From Diplolepis rosae (lineage: Eukaryota > Arthropoda > Insecta > Hymenoptera > Diplolepididae): a stretch of DNA of 64,000 nucleotides. Shown here piece by piece: positions 44,561 to 56,960 of the stretch. Numbering within the stretch: the stretch's first letter is position 1; each line of letters opens with the position of its first letter. The notes beneath the pieces were generated by a model. It made no database searches. It had not been told where the DNA came from and saw nothing but the letters and a program-made list of their open reading frames with translations. The translations under genes and the position numbers were made by a program. The stretch is from assembly GCA_030998225.1 (NCBI GenBank), contig JAPYXD010000581.1, positions 558,001-622,000 of the forward strand. The letters are read 5' to 3'.

Positions 44561-47500
44561 GTAACTATAAATTTATAAGTTAAACTCCTGATTTAAAATT
44601 TAAAGAGCAAGCTTTATAGTAATTTCCTCGTAATTTTTTCACTATTTTATATTGTTCGCCCTTGACTAATGTGTGAAATTTTGGTGCAATTTTGGTGCAA
44701 TATCGTTCCCATAAATAAGACCCTCTTGCTCCGAAAAGTGTAGCCTTATTTATGAAAAGTGGGAATATTAGGTTCTGGGTCGAAATTTGGGAGAGCCTTT
44801 TGGTCTCACGCCACATTACGGAATCAGAGGGTTGCGAATAATAAATATTTACGGGACTTTCTCAGAGGCCAGGATAAAAATAAAGGGGCGTATTCGAAAT
44901 CAAGAGTACCAAGAAACGTATCGGTCGGGTGGATACCCCAATCCCCAGGTTTATAATTTGGCTCTATTATCCGGAGACAAGCTTGGCATAAGCTACTCTA
45001 ACCCTCATTTTTTCTTTTTCTGTATCCTCGATTTTCACAAAATTCTTACCATTCACGTACCACGCTTCCTTGCTGCCTTCCTTACCTCAACCGAAGGTTT
45101 CAAAATACATTTCACCACTCGAAATCGCTGACAGTATATTTAAATTTCAAATCAGCTGCACTGAAAATGCACTTCTGTCTGCTCTCACCTTAACTTGTCC
45201 CCGAAATTCGACTTATCGAGTATTTTCCGCGTCACGCAAGCAATACCGAGGTATGCATTGAACATCAACTGGCCAGACGTTGGAAAACTTAAAATTTCTG
45301 TGCTTTTTCTGTTATTTGAAAAGCAACGCATGTCTTGTCAGGTTTCAAAATTTATTCTCAACCTGTGGTCGTCTGTTTTAGAAATTTTAGTCAGCAACTT
45401 TTACATTGTATGGGTCTGCACATAAATTTTCATGATATTATGTGAAACAAAGCGGTATATCATAGAGAACACGTTTTTTGCGTTCAAGATAGTACACTTG
45501 CAAAAATCAGGCCTTAGGCAAAAATAGATCATTTTGCTTTCGAGAATATTACTATTATTATTAAAAGGATTATTCAAAACAGAAAAGATTATCTTCCATA
45601 AAAATAATTTGAAACACATAAAAATAATTTTATTGGTAAATTTTATTTTTACCCGAATTTCTTTTCTGATTGCTTCCAGTCGAATGTTTAAAAATGATGC
45701 GATTCTAATAGATTACAAATCATCTTTTCAATGAAAAGATTCTCTATAACTTAATAGTTTCCAACTGTTTAAAATTAATTAATTATTATCAAATTGAGCA
45801 ATTTTTTTATAAAAATTTTGTTTTGGAAAATTGTCGTTTAATGGTTCCAGTCATTAAAACATCTTTTTTTATAAACTGAAAACGGTCAAGTTGTAGAGAA
45901 TCGTTTTCCTGTAAAAAAATCTGTGATTTATTGTAATCGCATTATTTTTGAAAATTTGGATCAAAGCGATAAGAAAAAAAGTTCTGGAAAAAATAAAATT
46001 AATCAATAAAATAATTTTTTTGTACCAAATTTTTTTGGAAAATAATCTTTTTCTGTTTAAAATGATCCTTTCAATAATAATATTGCTGTTCTTGAGAACA
46101 AAATTATATGTATATGTTTTTCCTGAGGCCTATTTTTGCGAGTACATTCAGGAAAAAATATTTTTGATTAAAAACGGCGATCTGTATTGGAATTTAGATG
46201 CTAATTTTTTATTTAAAAAATAAAAGGGTTTTTTTATTTTAAATAATGTATCGTTTTTATTTGAAAGAAAAATCTTTCGGTTTAAGATTATTCCTCTTGA
46301 TTCAAAAGGATTTCTTCATAACTTTTCTCATGATAAAAATGATTGGAATCATGTCTTTTAAATGATGTGATTCTAGCAACTTGAAAAGATGAAAAAGTCG
46401 CGCGGAAATCGTTATGAGAAGCGAGCGCTTTCGACTTTAACTCGCTGTGTATTCGATGATTTTCATTTAAACAAAATATTGCTTTACAGAAAACTTCCCC
46501 CAAGACTGCTTAACATATTTGTCACGACAATTTTTTCGTGGTCTAACTCATCCCGACATTTAACTGATGTCAGTGTCCAATTTGTAAAAACAAGAAAAGT
46601 AATAACACTAACTAAATGGCTCTATTTTTAGCGTGTATTAATCGTAAAATAATTGTGCAATTCAATTGAGACAACACTTTTCAATTAAAAAGCATGTTGA
46701 AATTTTCATAGCATATAAATTTTAATCAATAGCTTGATTTATAGATTGATTTCTATACTAAACATTCTGATTATTGTAAAAATAGAAAGTTAAATATGTT
46801 TTTATGTTCGAGCATTTTCTTGTTGGATCAAAAAGTAATTATGGAGTGAATTGTTTATTTGGTAAATTATATTTCATTTTTTAATGTGAAATTTTTGGTC
46901 AGAATAAATGAAGTATGAGAGAAAACGGCCAAAAAAAATCATTACGAATTTCCGCTACTCTCCTAGTTTAATACTTTAATGTCAAACCGAATGTTAAAAG
47001 ATTTAAACATTTGATAATTTTCAGAAAATAATACTTTATAATTTAAAAACTATTAGTAATTCAATTTTCCAATAACTGATTTACAAAATCTTTTAAGATT
47101 CCAATTTTTTGAGTTTATTCTCTGTAATTCCCGAATATACTTGTTCCTTTTACAATTTCCGTAATTTTGGCTTGTCTCATTTTAAAATTTTTTATTTTTC
47201 TTATCCAATGAATTTCCATTTGTTTGTGCATGTCTTCATTTTTATTAAACTTTTAAAATTTATCCAAATTAAGAATTTAAAAATCTGGAAAATTTTGTTA
47301 ACTCAAGTTGATTTTATTTGGAATCTTTTATGATTCATGCCTAATTGTTGAAAAAAATAAAGTACGAATTGAAAATTTCAATTACATGAGTATTAATTAT
47401 TAATTTTATAATTCGTTATTGATTGAAGAAACTTAAATATATATTTTTAATTTTATGTTTTAATTCGTAAAATACACAGACTAAATTCTGAAGCGCTTCT

Positions 47501-48228
47501 GCATGGGGCGGTAAAAAGTAAAACACTCGATGTGAACAAATAAAAGGCAATTTGGGGAGCACTTATACCTCTGTATCTTATACTAGTTTTATTATGTATA
47601 TATACGACAAGGTTGACATAAATATATGTACTGGCTGGTAACTGAAAAGGGTTGCGACTAAGGGCTTGAGAACACGTCCCTTTAGAGTTTCACGTTAATC
47701 ACTATCTAGACAGGAAGTGTTGGAAAGGACTCCCTAACCAGAAAGGCAAACTACAGACTGATCACGACGCTAATCCGATATCAACACTAAACGAACAGAT
47801 ACCAAAAGCACACTAGAAACAACACCAATGAACCTAGATTAACCATTACTATTTCACGGTCATGACCATTTACGCCTCTAAATTTATTTCGAATAAGTAA
47901 AACGAAAGAATATCTCATTTTTACAAATCATTTCAGTTGATTATTAGAGGAATGTATCAGTCACCATCTTAAGGGAAGAACTCTACTTCATCGACTTTTT
48001 CAATTTGTGATTTAGAATTTACTTTAAAGGTCGTTGTCGTCCTAAAAATCAGGTCTCTGGAAAAAAAGGTTTTCTGTGATTTTAAGACTCCGAATGATAT
48101 GATCAATCGTGTCTAGTAAAAGAAAAACATTTTTTTTCTGAAAAAAATTTTTAATTTACGAAAAATAATACTTTTAATAATGTTTTGTGTAACAGAATTC
48201 TTTCTTACTATTGATTCTTATCAATTTT
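44561..48228. repeat. Long dispersed repeat D, copy 2
   Basis: Collinear with 34404-37155 (shared words given there). Extra sequence here: about 46130-46640 partly and 47210-47945 wholly. It begins immediately after the LTR-like terminus at 44560 and ends at ATTCTTATCAATTT, where copy 1 carries the mariner fragment. Confidence 0.75.
47210..47945. other. Copy-specific segment inside repeat D copy 2
   Basis: No counterpart in copy 1, where TTGGCTTGTCTCATTTT passes almost directly to GTATCACTCACC. It could be an insertion here or a deletion there. Nothing recognisable in it. Confidence 0.5.
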
Positions 48229-48665
48229 TAAAAAATAATTGGATTTACATTTATCATGTTCTTTTTTCAGGGGAAATATTCTCTACAAGTCTACTGTTTC
48301 CAATTTTGAATGTAAAGTTTTCAGTGGCTGAAGTCGTTAAAATTTTTTTTTTTTATTTACTGTATTTGAAGACTTAATTTCTTTTTAAAATTGGAAATGG
48401 AAGGGTTTATGCAACAAAAAGTGGTGGATCCAATCTTGCAGATCAAAATTTTATAAATTTTTCGATGTAGATAAAATTTTGTTTGATTGAGTTTTCGCGT
48501 TCTTTAAATTTAAATCTAACCTCAAAAAATCCCCCAAATTCTATATTTCCTAAAATTTTATTCACCGAAATTCTTATGACTGAAAGACCACTTTTCCTCA
48601 TTTTTGTTTCCGAATCACCATTTGACATCAATTTTTATTTTTTCCAACAGTCATTTGTCACAGTT

Positions 48666-49379
48666 TTAAGGGGGTGTTCTCATGGATTGGCCGTATTTCG
48701 AAGCGTTTTTTGGAATTTTACTGTGAGAAAACTATAATTGATTTCTTATTGCCGTTTTTTTTTAAATTTTTTTAACCCTTAGACTACAAAATTCAGAAAA
48801 CTTGTATGAAAAAAATTGCAGGGTTTGGCCACTGCACCCTTGCGAACATAGGCCTTCCAAAAAAAGTTGGTTGATGGTTCCCACCAAATCTCAAAAATGG
48901 CTCGTCTGAAACACAAGAGTAGATGTTTTTCTTAATCGATGGTATTGTAGTTATCGTCTGACGGAGGCTTTTTTTTATCATAACTATTTTCAAAATGGCG
49001 GGCTATAAAGAAAATCGTTTTCTCACCTTTTTTTCATCTTTCAAAATTCATTAAATATTTGTTATAAACAATAGGGGGAAAAACGTCCGTCAGACGATAG
49101 CGAGCACATTTCCACACATTTAAAAATAAAGTTTATCAAAATCCCTCTACTAGTTTCTTAGAAATCGTGGGAACCAGTTTGGAAAAAGTAATTTTGAGAA
49201 AAACGCGTTTAAAGTTTCCAATGAAAAAAAGCGACAAATTGAGTTTAACTTTCTTGACGTGATTGCCATAGTAAAACAAGTCGTACATCTTTGAATCGTT
49301 TTTAGATCCCTAATCTTTGAAAAAATTAAAAAAAGTAAAATCGATTTTCTGAAACCGTTCGATGAGAACACCCCCTTAA
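48666..49379. mobile_element. Foldback MITE with TTAAGGGGGTGTTCTCAT ends
   Basis: Ends TTAAGGGGGTGTTCTCAT and ATGAGAACACCCCCTTAA are exact reverse complements. A second inner pair, TATCGTCTGACGGA (48952) and TCCGTCAGACGATA (49087), gives a two-tier hairpin. TTAA or TA target possible. The open frames of 60-84 codons are not conserved coding. Confidence 0.75.
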
Positions 49380-49965
49380 TATTTCCAAATCACCATTTCA
49401 CTTAAATCCTACTCTACCAGACTGTCATGTTATAGAAAAACCATTTGACCTGAAATTTATTCAACCAAAGAATAAGGGCACCCAACACTGAAAACAGTTC
49501 AAGAACTCCGAAGGCAAGAATCAAACTTATATCTGACGGCTGGTGAACCCCTAGGGGCAGAAATCAAACTGGACTGAAAACTGACCTTCTTATGCCGTCC
49601 CTCTTTGAAATCAGGCTTCTTAAATATCCTGGGGGTTGATCATTTCATTCTATTTTACGACTTCGTTTTTCTGGAACTTGGCCCTTTGACATTTCCCAAT
49701 TTTAATTAATTTCATTCTTTTGTGTGTTCAGTTGCTTCTTCCCGAGGTGGACCGTGTATGTGAGACGATTTATGTGATTGGTTTTTGTATGTGTAAAAGT
49801 TTCCATCCTGGTTTATGATTTTTTCTAGTACCTTCCCCCTGTTGGTCTCTGAAATTGTTTTCTTCCACTGCCATTTTATTACTTTATTTTTTTAATTCTT
49901 CCTACGCAATGTTAAACAATTGACATCACCATTTGGAGTCTGCGTCTATTGTAGTTTTTGTCCGC
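49380..49965. other. Intergenic, nothing recognised
   Basis: Mixed-composition sequence between two MITEs; no supported gene or repeat. Confidence 0.35.
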
Positions 49966-50220
49966 TACACGGAGAAACTTTTTATATCAATTTTTACTAT
50001 AGTATTTTTGAATTTAGGGAAAAACGTATCACTTTGAGAATTTTTGTTAGTAAAAACTTCAGCATAGTTCATAGCAAATTTTACTATAGTTCATACAAAA
50101 GTTTCATATCATTCTTCTAAAGTTTAGTATTTTTACTAACAAAAATTCCCAAAGTGATACGTTCTTCCCTGAATTGAAAAGTACTACAGTAAAAATTGAT
50201 ATAAAAAGTTTCTCCGTGTA
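49966..50220. mobile_element. Hairpin MITE with TACACGGAGAAA ends
   Basis: 255 bp. Arms of about 90 bp: TACACGGAGAAACTTTTTAT / ATAAAAAGTTTCTCCGTGTA, then TTGTTAGTAAAAA / TTTTTACTAACAA and ACGTATCACTTTG / CAAAGTGATACG. Shares its 12-bp terminus with 58151-59063. Confidence 0.8.
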
Positions 50221-50742
50221 CGGATTCTGCGTTAGAATTTTGGAGAATCGGTCATGTATTTCAGATCAATACTTTCCGCATTCCTGAATCCACTTGTTGC
50301 TTTTAAATCATCCTCATAAAATTAGGGTGCGATGACATGTCGGCTGCATCTCTTATTGTGTATCTCCAGTTGGGGTAAGAATAGAGATATTGATTTGTTG
50401 ACTGGCATTTCCGAAAAGTGGGCACAACTATCTTTGTGAGTGATTTCACTACCCGAGTTCTTGTGATAACAATACAGATATGTTATGTGATGAATCGCAA
50501 ATAGCTTAAAAGCTATTTATTTGGAAAATAAATTGATTGAACTTCCATTTTTTCATAAAATTGTATTCAGAAATATAAACTGCTCAATAAAAAATAAAGT
50601 ATAAGTCAAATGTATGGAAAACTTCCATTTTCTTCTTTGAAACACGCAAAATGTCCTAGTTTTAACGAAACCTCTTTTGTTTTTCTATAATCCCAGTTAT
50701 ATGGTTGTCTGTTGATAATAAGTTACAATGTTATTAACTCTG

Positions 50743-51020
50743 TACTCTCTAAATCTGAATCAGTCAAATTTTCACTAATTGAATCACTAATTTGCCTTTT
50801 CACTGATTCATCAGTGCAAAAATATTTTTCACTGACAAATCAGTTAATTTTCACTGATTGAATCAATCAAAAAAAATATTTTTCACATTTAATTTAGTTT
50901 ATTTCCACTGAAGTAATCAGTGACATTTTACTGATTTACAGTAACCTCTTTTTAGCTATTTGAATCAGTCAAATTTCACTAATAATCAGTAGATTTTGAC
51001 TGATTCATATTTAGAGAGTA
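50743..51020. mobile_element. MITE family F, copy 1
   Basis: 278 bp. Ends TACTCTCTAAATCTGAATCA and TGATTCATATTTAGAGAGTA; interior built from AATCAGTCAAAATTTCACTG-like words. Same element at 53813-54087. TA target likely. Confidence 0.75.
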
Positions 51021-52053
51021 ATTGGAGTCTCTGCTCTATGAAAATTAGAGCGATTAGTAATTCCGTTACGTGAATTTTAGTAAAAAAAATCTTAGAATAT
51101 ACTGAATTTGAAAGGTATTCATGCACCCTCCTCAACATTTTTGTATCAAAATGGCAAATCTAATATGGTGTACCATATTACAAAAAATTCATGCGATTCG
51201 TATGACAATCAGTTTTTTAACTAAAGTAAAATGAAAAACGAGTTAATTAGAATGAGCTTTATAATTATTGAATAATTATATTGGGGAGCGTACATTAATT
51301 ACCTAGGGATGGTATTTAAATCCACCCTTTTCTCTTCACGTGACGTTTCGTGCGATTTTAGCAGCCCTTCCCTTTTTTTACATTAGATTTTTTTCGCTTC
51401 GGATAAAAGATTAGTATTATTCACCATTTATTTAAGATAAATGAATGTAAAGGTATAAATATGAGGGGATTTTCGGTAAAGAATAGTATTTTTCAAATTA
51501 AAATAATGTTTCGAATATTTGGATCAATTAACTCAGTAGACAATTACAATTGTTTTGTGATGGTTACAAGACAATTTTATAAAAAAATGTCCCCATATAA
51601 ATGTCATACTTACTGAACAATGTATTCTATAATATTATTCCATAACTTTTGCATAACGTCTCCTATTTTGTAACTGTGTCACATCCCAGTCTGATCAATC
51701 TTTATTGTGACAACGTTCACAAAAAATTCAGTATTGCGCCAGTACTGGGTAGCCGTTACTGACGCAGTACTGGCCCAGTACTAAAGTATTATTTTACAAT
51801 AAAAATAGAATTCAAACTATAATTTTATTTGAAAAGCACAGTTATTCAAATATTTATTATGGCATCTAATTCGAAAAAATAATTAATTATTTCTATGATT
51901 TATTAATAAAATAACAATTAATACTTTTATATTATATAATATTTAATATTTTTATTTTATTTTATAATATTATTTATTTAATATATATTAAAACTAAAAT
52001 TTATATATTATTTCAAATTCCTACTTTATTCGATTTTATCATCTTCAATTAAT
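51021..52053. other. AT-rich intergenic with a short CCAGTACTG block
   Basis: About 51730-51785 has GCGCCAGTACTGGG and CAGTACTGGCCCAGTACT, the same words as the block at 53120-53810. The remainder is very AT-rich with no gene seen. Confidence 0.4.
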
Positions 52054-53083
52054 TACACAGGTCAACATTTGATCTACTCTGGAACACCATAAACGGATTG
52101 GATATACAAAGGTTTTTGAGGTCGCTGATTACGATGAGAGGGTCAGTTAACCTCCATCACGTCAGGTTTAAGGTCACTTGAGGGTCAAGTGTAGAACAAT
52201 GCGTCAGAAAAATCTGAAAAAATTTTTACTTATGTGTTTTAGGTCACTGAGTTCGAATCCAAGGTCAGTTAGTCTTTATCACGCCAAATTTAAGGTGATC
52301 TGAAGGCCAACTATAGGAAAAACTGTTAGAAAAATCTGGAAAAATTCATACTTATTTTTTTATGTTCACTAAGTTCGACACCGAGATCACTTAGCCTTCA
52401 CTCTGCAAGGTTTAAAGTCATCTGAAGGTAAAGTGTAGAAAAATGCGTAAGAAAAATCTGGGAAAATTCTTACTTATGTGTTTGAAATCACTAAGTTCGA
52501 ATCCAAGATCAGTTAGTCTTGATCACGCCAAATTCAAGGTCATATGAAGGTCAAATATAAGAAAAACTGAAAAAATATCTTGATCATGCAAAAACAAGTT
52601 GGGCAGCTTCTACCTTTTTTGTAGACAGTGTATTTCCAAAAATAAATTCAAATTTTCGTAAGCATTTAAAAAATATAATGAATTCATCAATATGAAGGTT
52701 AGTTCATTAAGCAATTCATAAACAGAGATACAAATATAACAAACGAAAACAAGGAATCGGTTTAAATTATTTGCAACTCAACTTAAATGTTTTCCAGCTT
52801 AACATTAAGATAAACTATATATATATATATATATATATGACCTTGAATTTGGCGTGATCAAAATTAACTCACCTTGGATTCTAACTCAGTGACCTCAAAC
52901 ACATAAGTAAGAATTTTTCCGGATTTTTCTGGCGCATTTTTCTACACTTGACCTTCAAATGACCTTGAAACGGACGTGATGGAGGTTAACTGACCCTCTT
53001 ATTGTAATCAGCGACCTCAAAAACTTTTGTATGTCCTATCAATTTCTGGTATTCCAGAGTAGATAAAATGTTGACCTGTATTA
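52054..53083. mobile_element. Foldback element with internal ~123-bp tandem repeat
   Basis: Ends ACACAGGTCAACATTTGATC and AAAATGTTGACCTGT, then ACTCTGGAA / TTCCAGAGT. The left part has about four tandem units starting near 52118, 52241, 52366 and 52488 (TCACTGAGTTCGAATCCAAG, AAATCTGGAAAAATTC). The right part (52838-53045) is the inverse of one and a half units. A (TA)n tract lies at 52817-52838. Around ten AGGTCA/TGACCT words occur within it. Non-coding. Confidence 0.75.
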
Positions 53084-53119
53084 TTTTTCGAAATTTTATT
53101 GAAGTATTCAGTTTTATAG

Positions 53120-53812
53120 TAAAAGGTAACAGATAATAAGCCCAGTACTGATTGGTAGTGACAGACAGTACTCAGCTAGTACTAGTAAGCCAGTACCCGT
53201 AAAGCTTTATCATCCTCATGTTATGTTAGTACATGGGCTAGTACTGGTTGCCAGTACCACACCCGTACCCGCCAGTACTGTGCCCATATCCGGCAGTACC
53301 GCGCCCGTATTTAGCAGTACGGTTGTAGTACCGCGCCCGTTATGAAAATCCGACTGAGCCCAAGACTGGCTTGCCAGTACGTTTCAAGTACTGTCTAGCC
53401 AGTATTGGCATGTCCGTGTAAGTCCAGTATTTACTGGTACTGGCAGGCAGTACTCGGTCAGTACTAACAAGCCAGTACTATTAAAGCGCTATCATCCTCG
53501 TATCCCGCGAAAAAAAAGTTGATCTTGTTAGATCTGGTCAGATTAAACTCCCAGATCTAACCAGATCTTGATTTTGTCGAGATCTAACCAGATCTACTTT
53601 AGATCTGATCAAATCAACTTTAGATCTGATCAGATCTCGACAAAATCAAGATCTGGTTAGATCTGGGAATTCAATCTCACCAGATCTAACAAGATCAACT
53701 TTTCTTTCGCGGGATTATGTCAGTACATGTGTCCGTACTGGTTATCAGTACCGCACCCGTATCCGGAAATACAGGCGTAGTAGTGCGCCCGTTGTTAAAG
53801 TCTGATAGGGTT
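53120..53812. repeat. CAGTACT-rich block, tandemly duplicated with ~280-bp period
   Basis: Two large units begin near 53143 and 53425 and share CAGTACT(C)..GTAC, AAGCCAGTAC, TATCATCCTC, GTCAGTACATG-type and CAGTACCGCACCCGTA words. The second unit is split by the hairpin at 53503-53714. Inside each unit CCAGTACTG and CGCCCGT words recur. Confidence 0.7.
53503..53714. mobile_element. Near-perfect hairpin MITE, TCCCGCGAAA ends
   Basis: 212 bp folding almost end to end: TCCCGCGAAA / TTTCGCGGGA, GTTGATCTTGTTAGATCTGG / CCAGATCTAACAAGATCAAC, GATCTTGATTTTGTCGAGAT and its inverse. It interrupts the second unit of the surrounding tandem repeat; the first unit (CATCCTCATGTTATGTTAG) gives the empty site. 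BglII-like AGATCT words recur. Confidence 0.85.
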
Positions 53813-54087
53813 ATATTCTCTAAATTTGAATCAGTCAAATTTTCAAAAAAATCAATGATTTGCCTTTTCACTGAATCATCAGTGGAAACAATATTTTTCA
53901 CTGGTAAATCAGTTAATATTCACTGTTTAATTAGTGAAAACCATATTTTCCACTGTTAAATCAGTTGCTTTTTACTGAAGTAATCAGTGAAATTTGACTG
54001 ATTCGCATTAAACTCTTTTTAGCTATTTGAATCAGTCGAATTCCACTGATAATCAGTAGATTTTGACTGATTCAGATTTAGAGAGTA
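53813..54087. mobile_element. MITE family F, copy 2
   Basis: Same structure as 50743-51020: TATTCTCTAAATTTGAATCA at the left, TGATTCAGATTTAGAGAGTA at the right, shared GATTTGCCTTTTCACTGA and CTTTTTAGCTATTTGAATCA inside. Confidence 0.75.
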
Positions 54088-54339
54088 GGGCGACATTTTT
54101 ATATAAGTGTTGTGTAAAAATTACGTAACAACTGTGAGTGTCGACTGGGAATGAAAATTTGATGAAAATGAGAATGAAATATCAAAATTGAAAACCTAGT
54201 TCGTGGAAATAGAAATTCCTGTATGAAAAAGGTGTGGCATTTCTGTTTCAGTATACTTATTGCAAGGAGTTAAAGTTAATTTCTGACGTTTGCGGAGTCA
54301 ACAGTAACATCTGGTACGACTGGAGTTTCTCTATTTTAG

Positions 54340-54486
54340 GATTTAACCGATAATACACAGCGGGAAGTACATGAGTTTGTCATTCGTGACACGCTACTGT
54401 CTCCCAACAATATATATTGTTGGGTGGATAACGACTCATACACAGGAAACTTGGTTCTTGTAGAATACAGAAATATGGATCTTTGA
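54340..54486 (+). other. Orphan exon-like open segment
   Basis: After a pyrimidine-rich acceptor (TTCTCTATTTTAG) 49 codons stay open to a TGA: DLTDNTQREVHEFVIRDTLL, then YCWVDNDSYTGNLVLVEYRN. The composition is protein-like and unlike the AT-rich surroundings. No partner exon or family recognised; could be a fragment of a decayed gene or element. Confidence 0.3.
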
Positions 54487-54799
54487 AAGGCAAATTTTGA
54501 TTGCAATTTGAAATATGGCCTAAAGGTAGATTATTTATTTGCATGCGATCTATTATACAAACAATAACTTATATTTACTTTAAATGGAGTCAGAAGCTAC
54601 AAATACACGCAAAATAATTGGGATTCCCATAAAAAAATTTTAGAATATCTTCTACTAGAAAATATACTCGAGAATAATTTTGATACATCAATTGATAGAA
54701 TATTATTATCCATATTATTATTCATGTAACTATTCAATATTCAATTCATATAAATTATATTGTACGCATAGATATATCCAAACATCCACTTTTTTAATT

Positions 54800-55093
54800 T
54801 GAATTAATTCTTTTTACTAATTGCAATTAGTGACTACATTTTAGCTATACAATCTGGTTATTTAGATTCATATTACCTGGAAAATCAGTCAAAACCAACT
54901 GATTTGAACGCCGAGAAAGCATATTCAGTAGGCTTAATAATTTCAATCAATGACTGACCTCTTGCTTTACAATCAGTCGTTTCTGACTGATTATCAATCA
55001 TTCTTAACTGAAAATGAATCACTTTTGACTGATATAAAATCAATCGCTGATTAAATAATTAATAATTCTGACTGATTTAGATTTGGAGAGTAA
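54800..55093. repeat. Diverged relative of MITE family F
   Basis: Ends with GACTGATTTAGATTTGGAGAGTA and holds AATCAGTCAAAACC and TGACTGATTATCAATCA words. Left end not clear. Confidence 0.5.
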
Positions 55094-55095
55094 AA

Positions 55096-56054
55096 ACAGC
55101 CAAACCTTTTAAACTAAAAAATTGTATTGAGTTAACTAAAAATTTTGTTGATTCAACCAAATGTGTTTTTCAGTATAGCTTGAATTCAGGCGGTGATTAA
55201 AATATGTAAACAAGATCTACCAATTGAAAATAAGTGTGCACATTTCAAGTAAAGTAACATAAGAAAACGTTTGAATTAGAATATCGAGAACGAGCAAAAC
55301 TTCAAAGTTACATATTTAATGAGTCGTAACAAGTTATAAGCTAGATGAAAATGAAAAAGGTTAAATAAAAATTATAAAATTGAAAAAAATAAAAGACTTT
55401 TCAATCTCGATATTAGAAAATTTAAATCCTTTTAATTGTAGGATAGTTTTAGATTCGAACATATATTTTTTTCACATTTAATATTGGCAAATTGTCAAAG
55501 CTTGAGTGAATTTTGTTTCCCTCTAAAAACTGCCTTTCTTCAAATGTGTAAATTTTTTTATCTCTGAATTTTGAAATTCTAAATACAAAAATAAACTTTG
55601 GAAGGGAAATGAAAAAAAAATTATAATTATAGTTGCTTTCAGCGACTCGATCTGAAATGTTCTCATTTCGAGCACGTATTGCATGGAACGGGAGTTCAAT
55701 TAACGTTGAATCAGCGTTTAACTCGCGTTAAATGGGTTCCTTAGAATGCGTTAACAGTAAGTGCCATGGGCACAGAATATGCGAAGGAACCTTCTCGTTT
55801 AAGCGCTTAAGGGAATGTCCTCATGCGTGGCCTAACCTCGAAAACCACCTCCATTAATGCCTGGACATCCCCACAAGGCTTCTACTAATGTACCGTGTGA
55901 ATTAATGTATTTTGACAGTATCCAGGATTATTATTTTCCGACAGAAAGCTTGAAAATGAAAGGAAACTACGTCGGAGAGATTGAGAGTAAAGCTACTCGC
56001 AAAAAGAGACACGAACAAACAAAATATTAATGTGGAATCAAAAAAATGATATCC
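55096..56054. other. Intergenic, nothing recognised
   Basis: AT-rich. A patch at 55690-55860 is less AT-rich with GTTAACG/CGTTTAA words, but no boundaries or open frames stand out. Confidence 0.35.
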
Positions 56055-56665
56055 CTATTGAAAAACTTGACGTAAAAAATGATGTAAAAAACGACGTCAA
56101 AAATTGGGATAGTTTTTTACGTCATTTTTTACGTCAAGTTTTACGTCAAGTTTTTCTTTAAGAAGTCTTAACAATTTATATTTAATCACTTACTGAATAT
56201 TGTAATTAAGAAATGCCCATCAGTAAAGGCACTATTATATAATGTAATAATTTATTTCAAAGTGGAATGGGCATTCCGTAAAGGAGTGACATAAAAATGT
56301 AAGAGGAAAATAAATAGTACAATATTTTATGGTTAACTTTAGTTTACTGATTCTATAAGAGTATATTCAATTGAATATAATGAATCGACTATATTTTTCT
56401 AATAAGAGTATAAATTAGGTACCACACACAAATACTCAGTGCCATTATTTACAACATGCACGCACACTTTTTTAATATCAATTCTCAGGACAACAGATTC
56501 TTGACGTAAAAAATGACGTAAAAAACTATCCCAATTTTTGACGTCGTTTTTACGCCATTTTTGACGTCGTTTTTTACGTTATTTTTGACGTCGTTTTTCA
56601 CGCCATTTTTAACGTCGTTTTTTACGTCATTTTTTACGTCATTTTTACGTCAAGTTTTTCAATAG
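56055..56665. mobile_element. MITE packed with TGACGT/ACGTCA repeats
   Basis: Ends CTATTGAAAAACTTGACGTA and TACGTCAAGTTTTTCAATAG are exact inverses. Each end is a cluster of TTTTTACGTCA / TGACGTAAAAA words: 56060-56160 forms one hairpin and 56500-56660 is a tandem array of about 20-23-bp units. The centre is AT-rich and non-coding. Confidence 0.8.
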
Positions 56666-56749
56666 CGATTGCAAAAACCAAAAAGCATAAAAGTCTCAGA
56701 GAGAGGTATACTCATGAAAAGTATGTATAAATTCATATCATTGTATATA

Positions 56750-56925
56750 TCTCTATTGAAATCAGTAATTTTTTTACTAATTTCATTCAGTGACTTATTT
56801 TTCTATTTATTCACTTCATTCTGATAGTTTTTTCAATGAATTTCAGTTGATAAAATTATCGGACAGCTAAAAATAAGTGACTGAATGAAATTAGTAGAAA
56901 AATTACTGATTGAGATTGGGAGAAC
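56750..56925. mobile_element. Small hairpin MITE, ATTGAAATCAGTAATTTTT ends
   Basis: Arms pair through GAAATCAGTAATTTTT / AAAAATTACTGATTGAG and CTAATTTCATTCAGTGACTT / AAGTGACTGAATGAAATTAG around an axis near 56845. Confidence 0.65.
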
Positions 56926-56960
56926 TCTTTGAATCTAATTCAATTATTTAAGTAATTTAA

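Noticed and set aside
52240..52510. GAGTTCGAATCC resembling a tRNA T-loop, repeated in the tandem units
   Set aside because: No acceptor, D or anticodon arms at the right spacing; the word belongs to the repeat unit.
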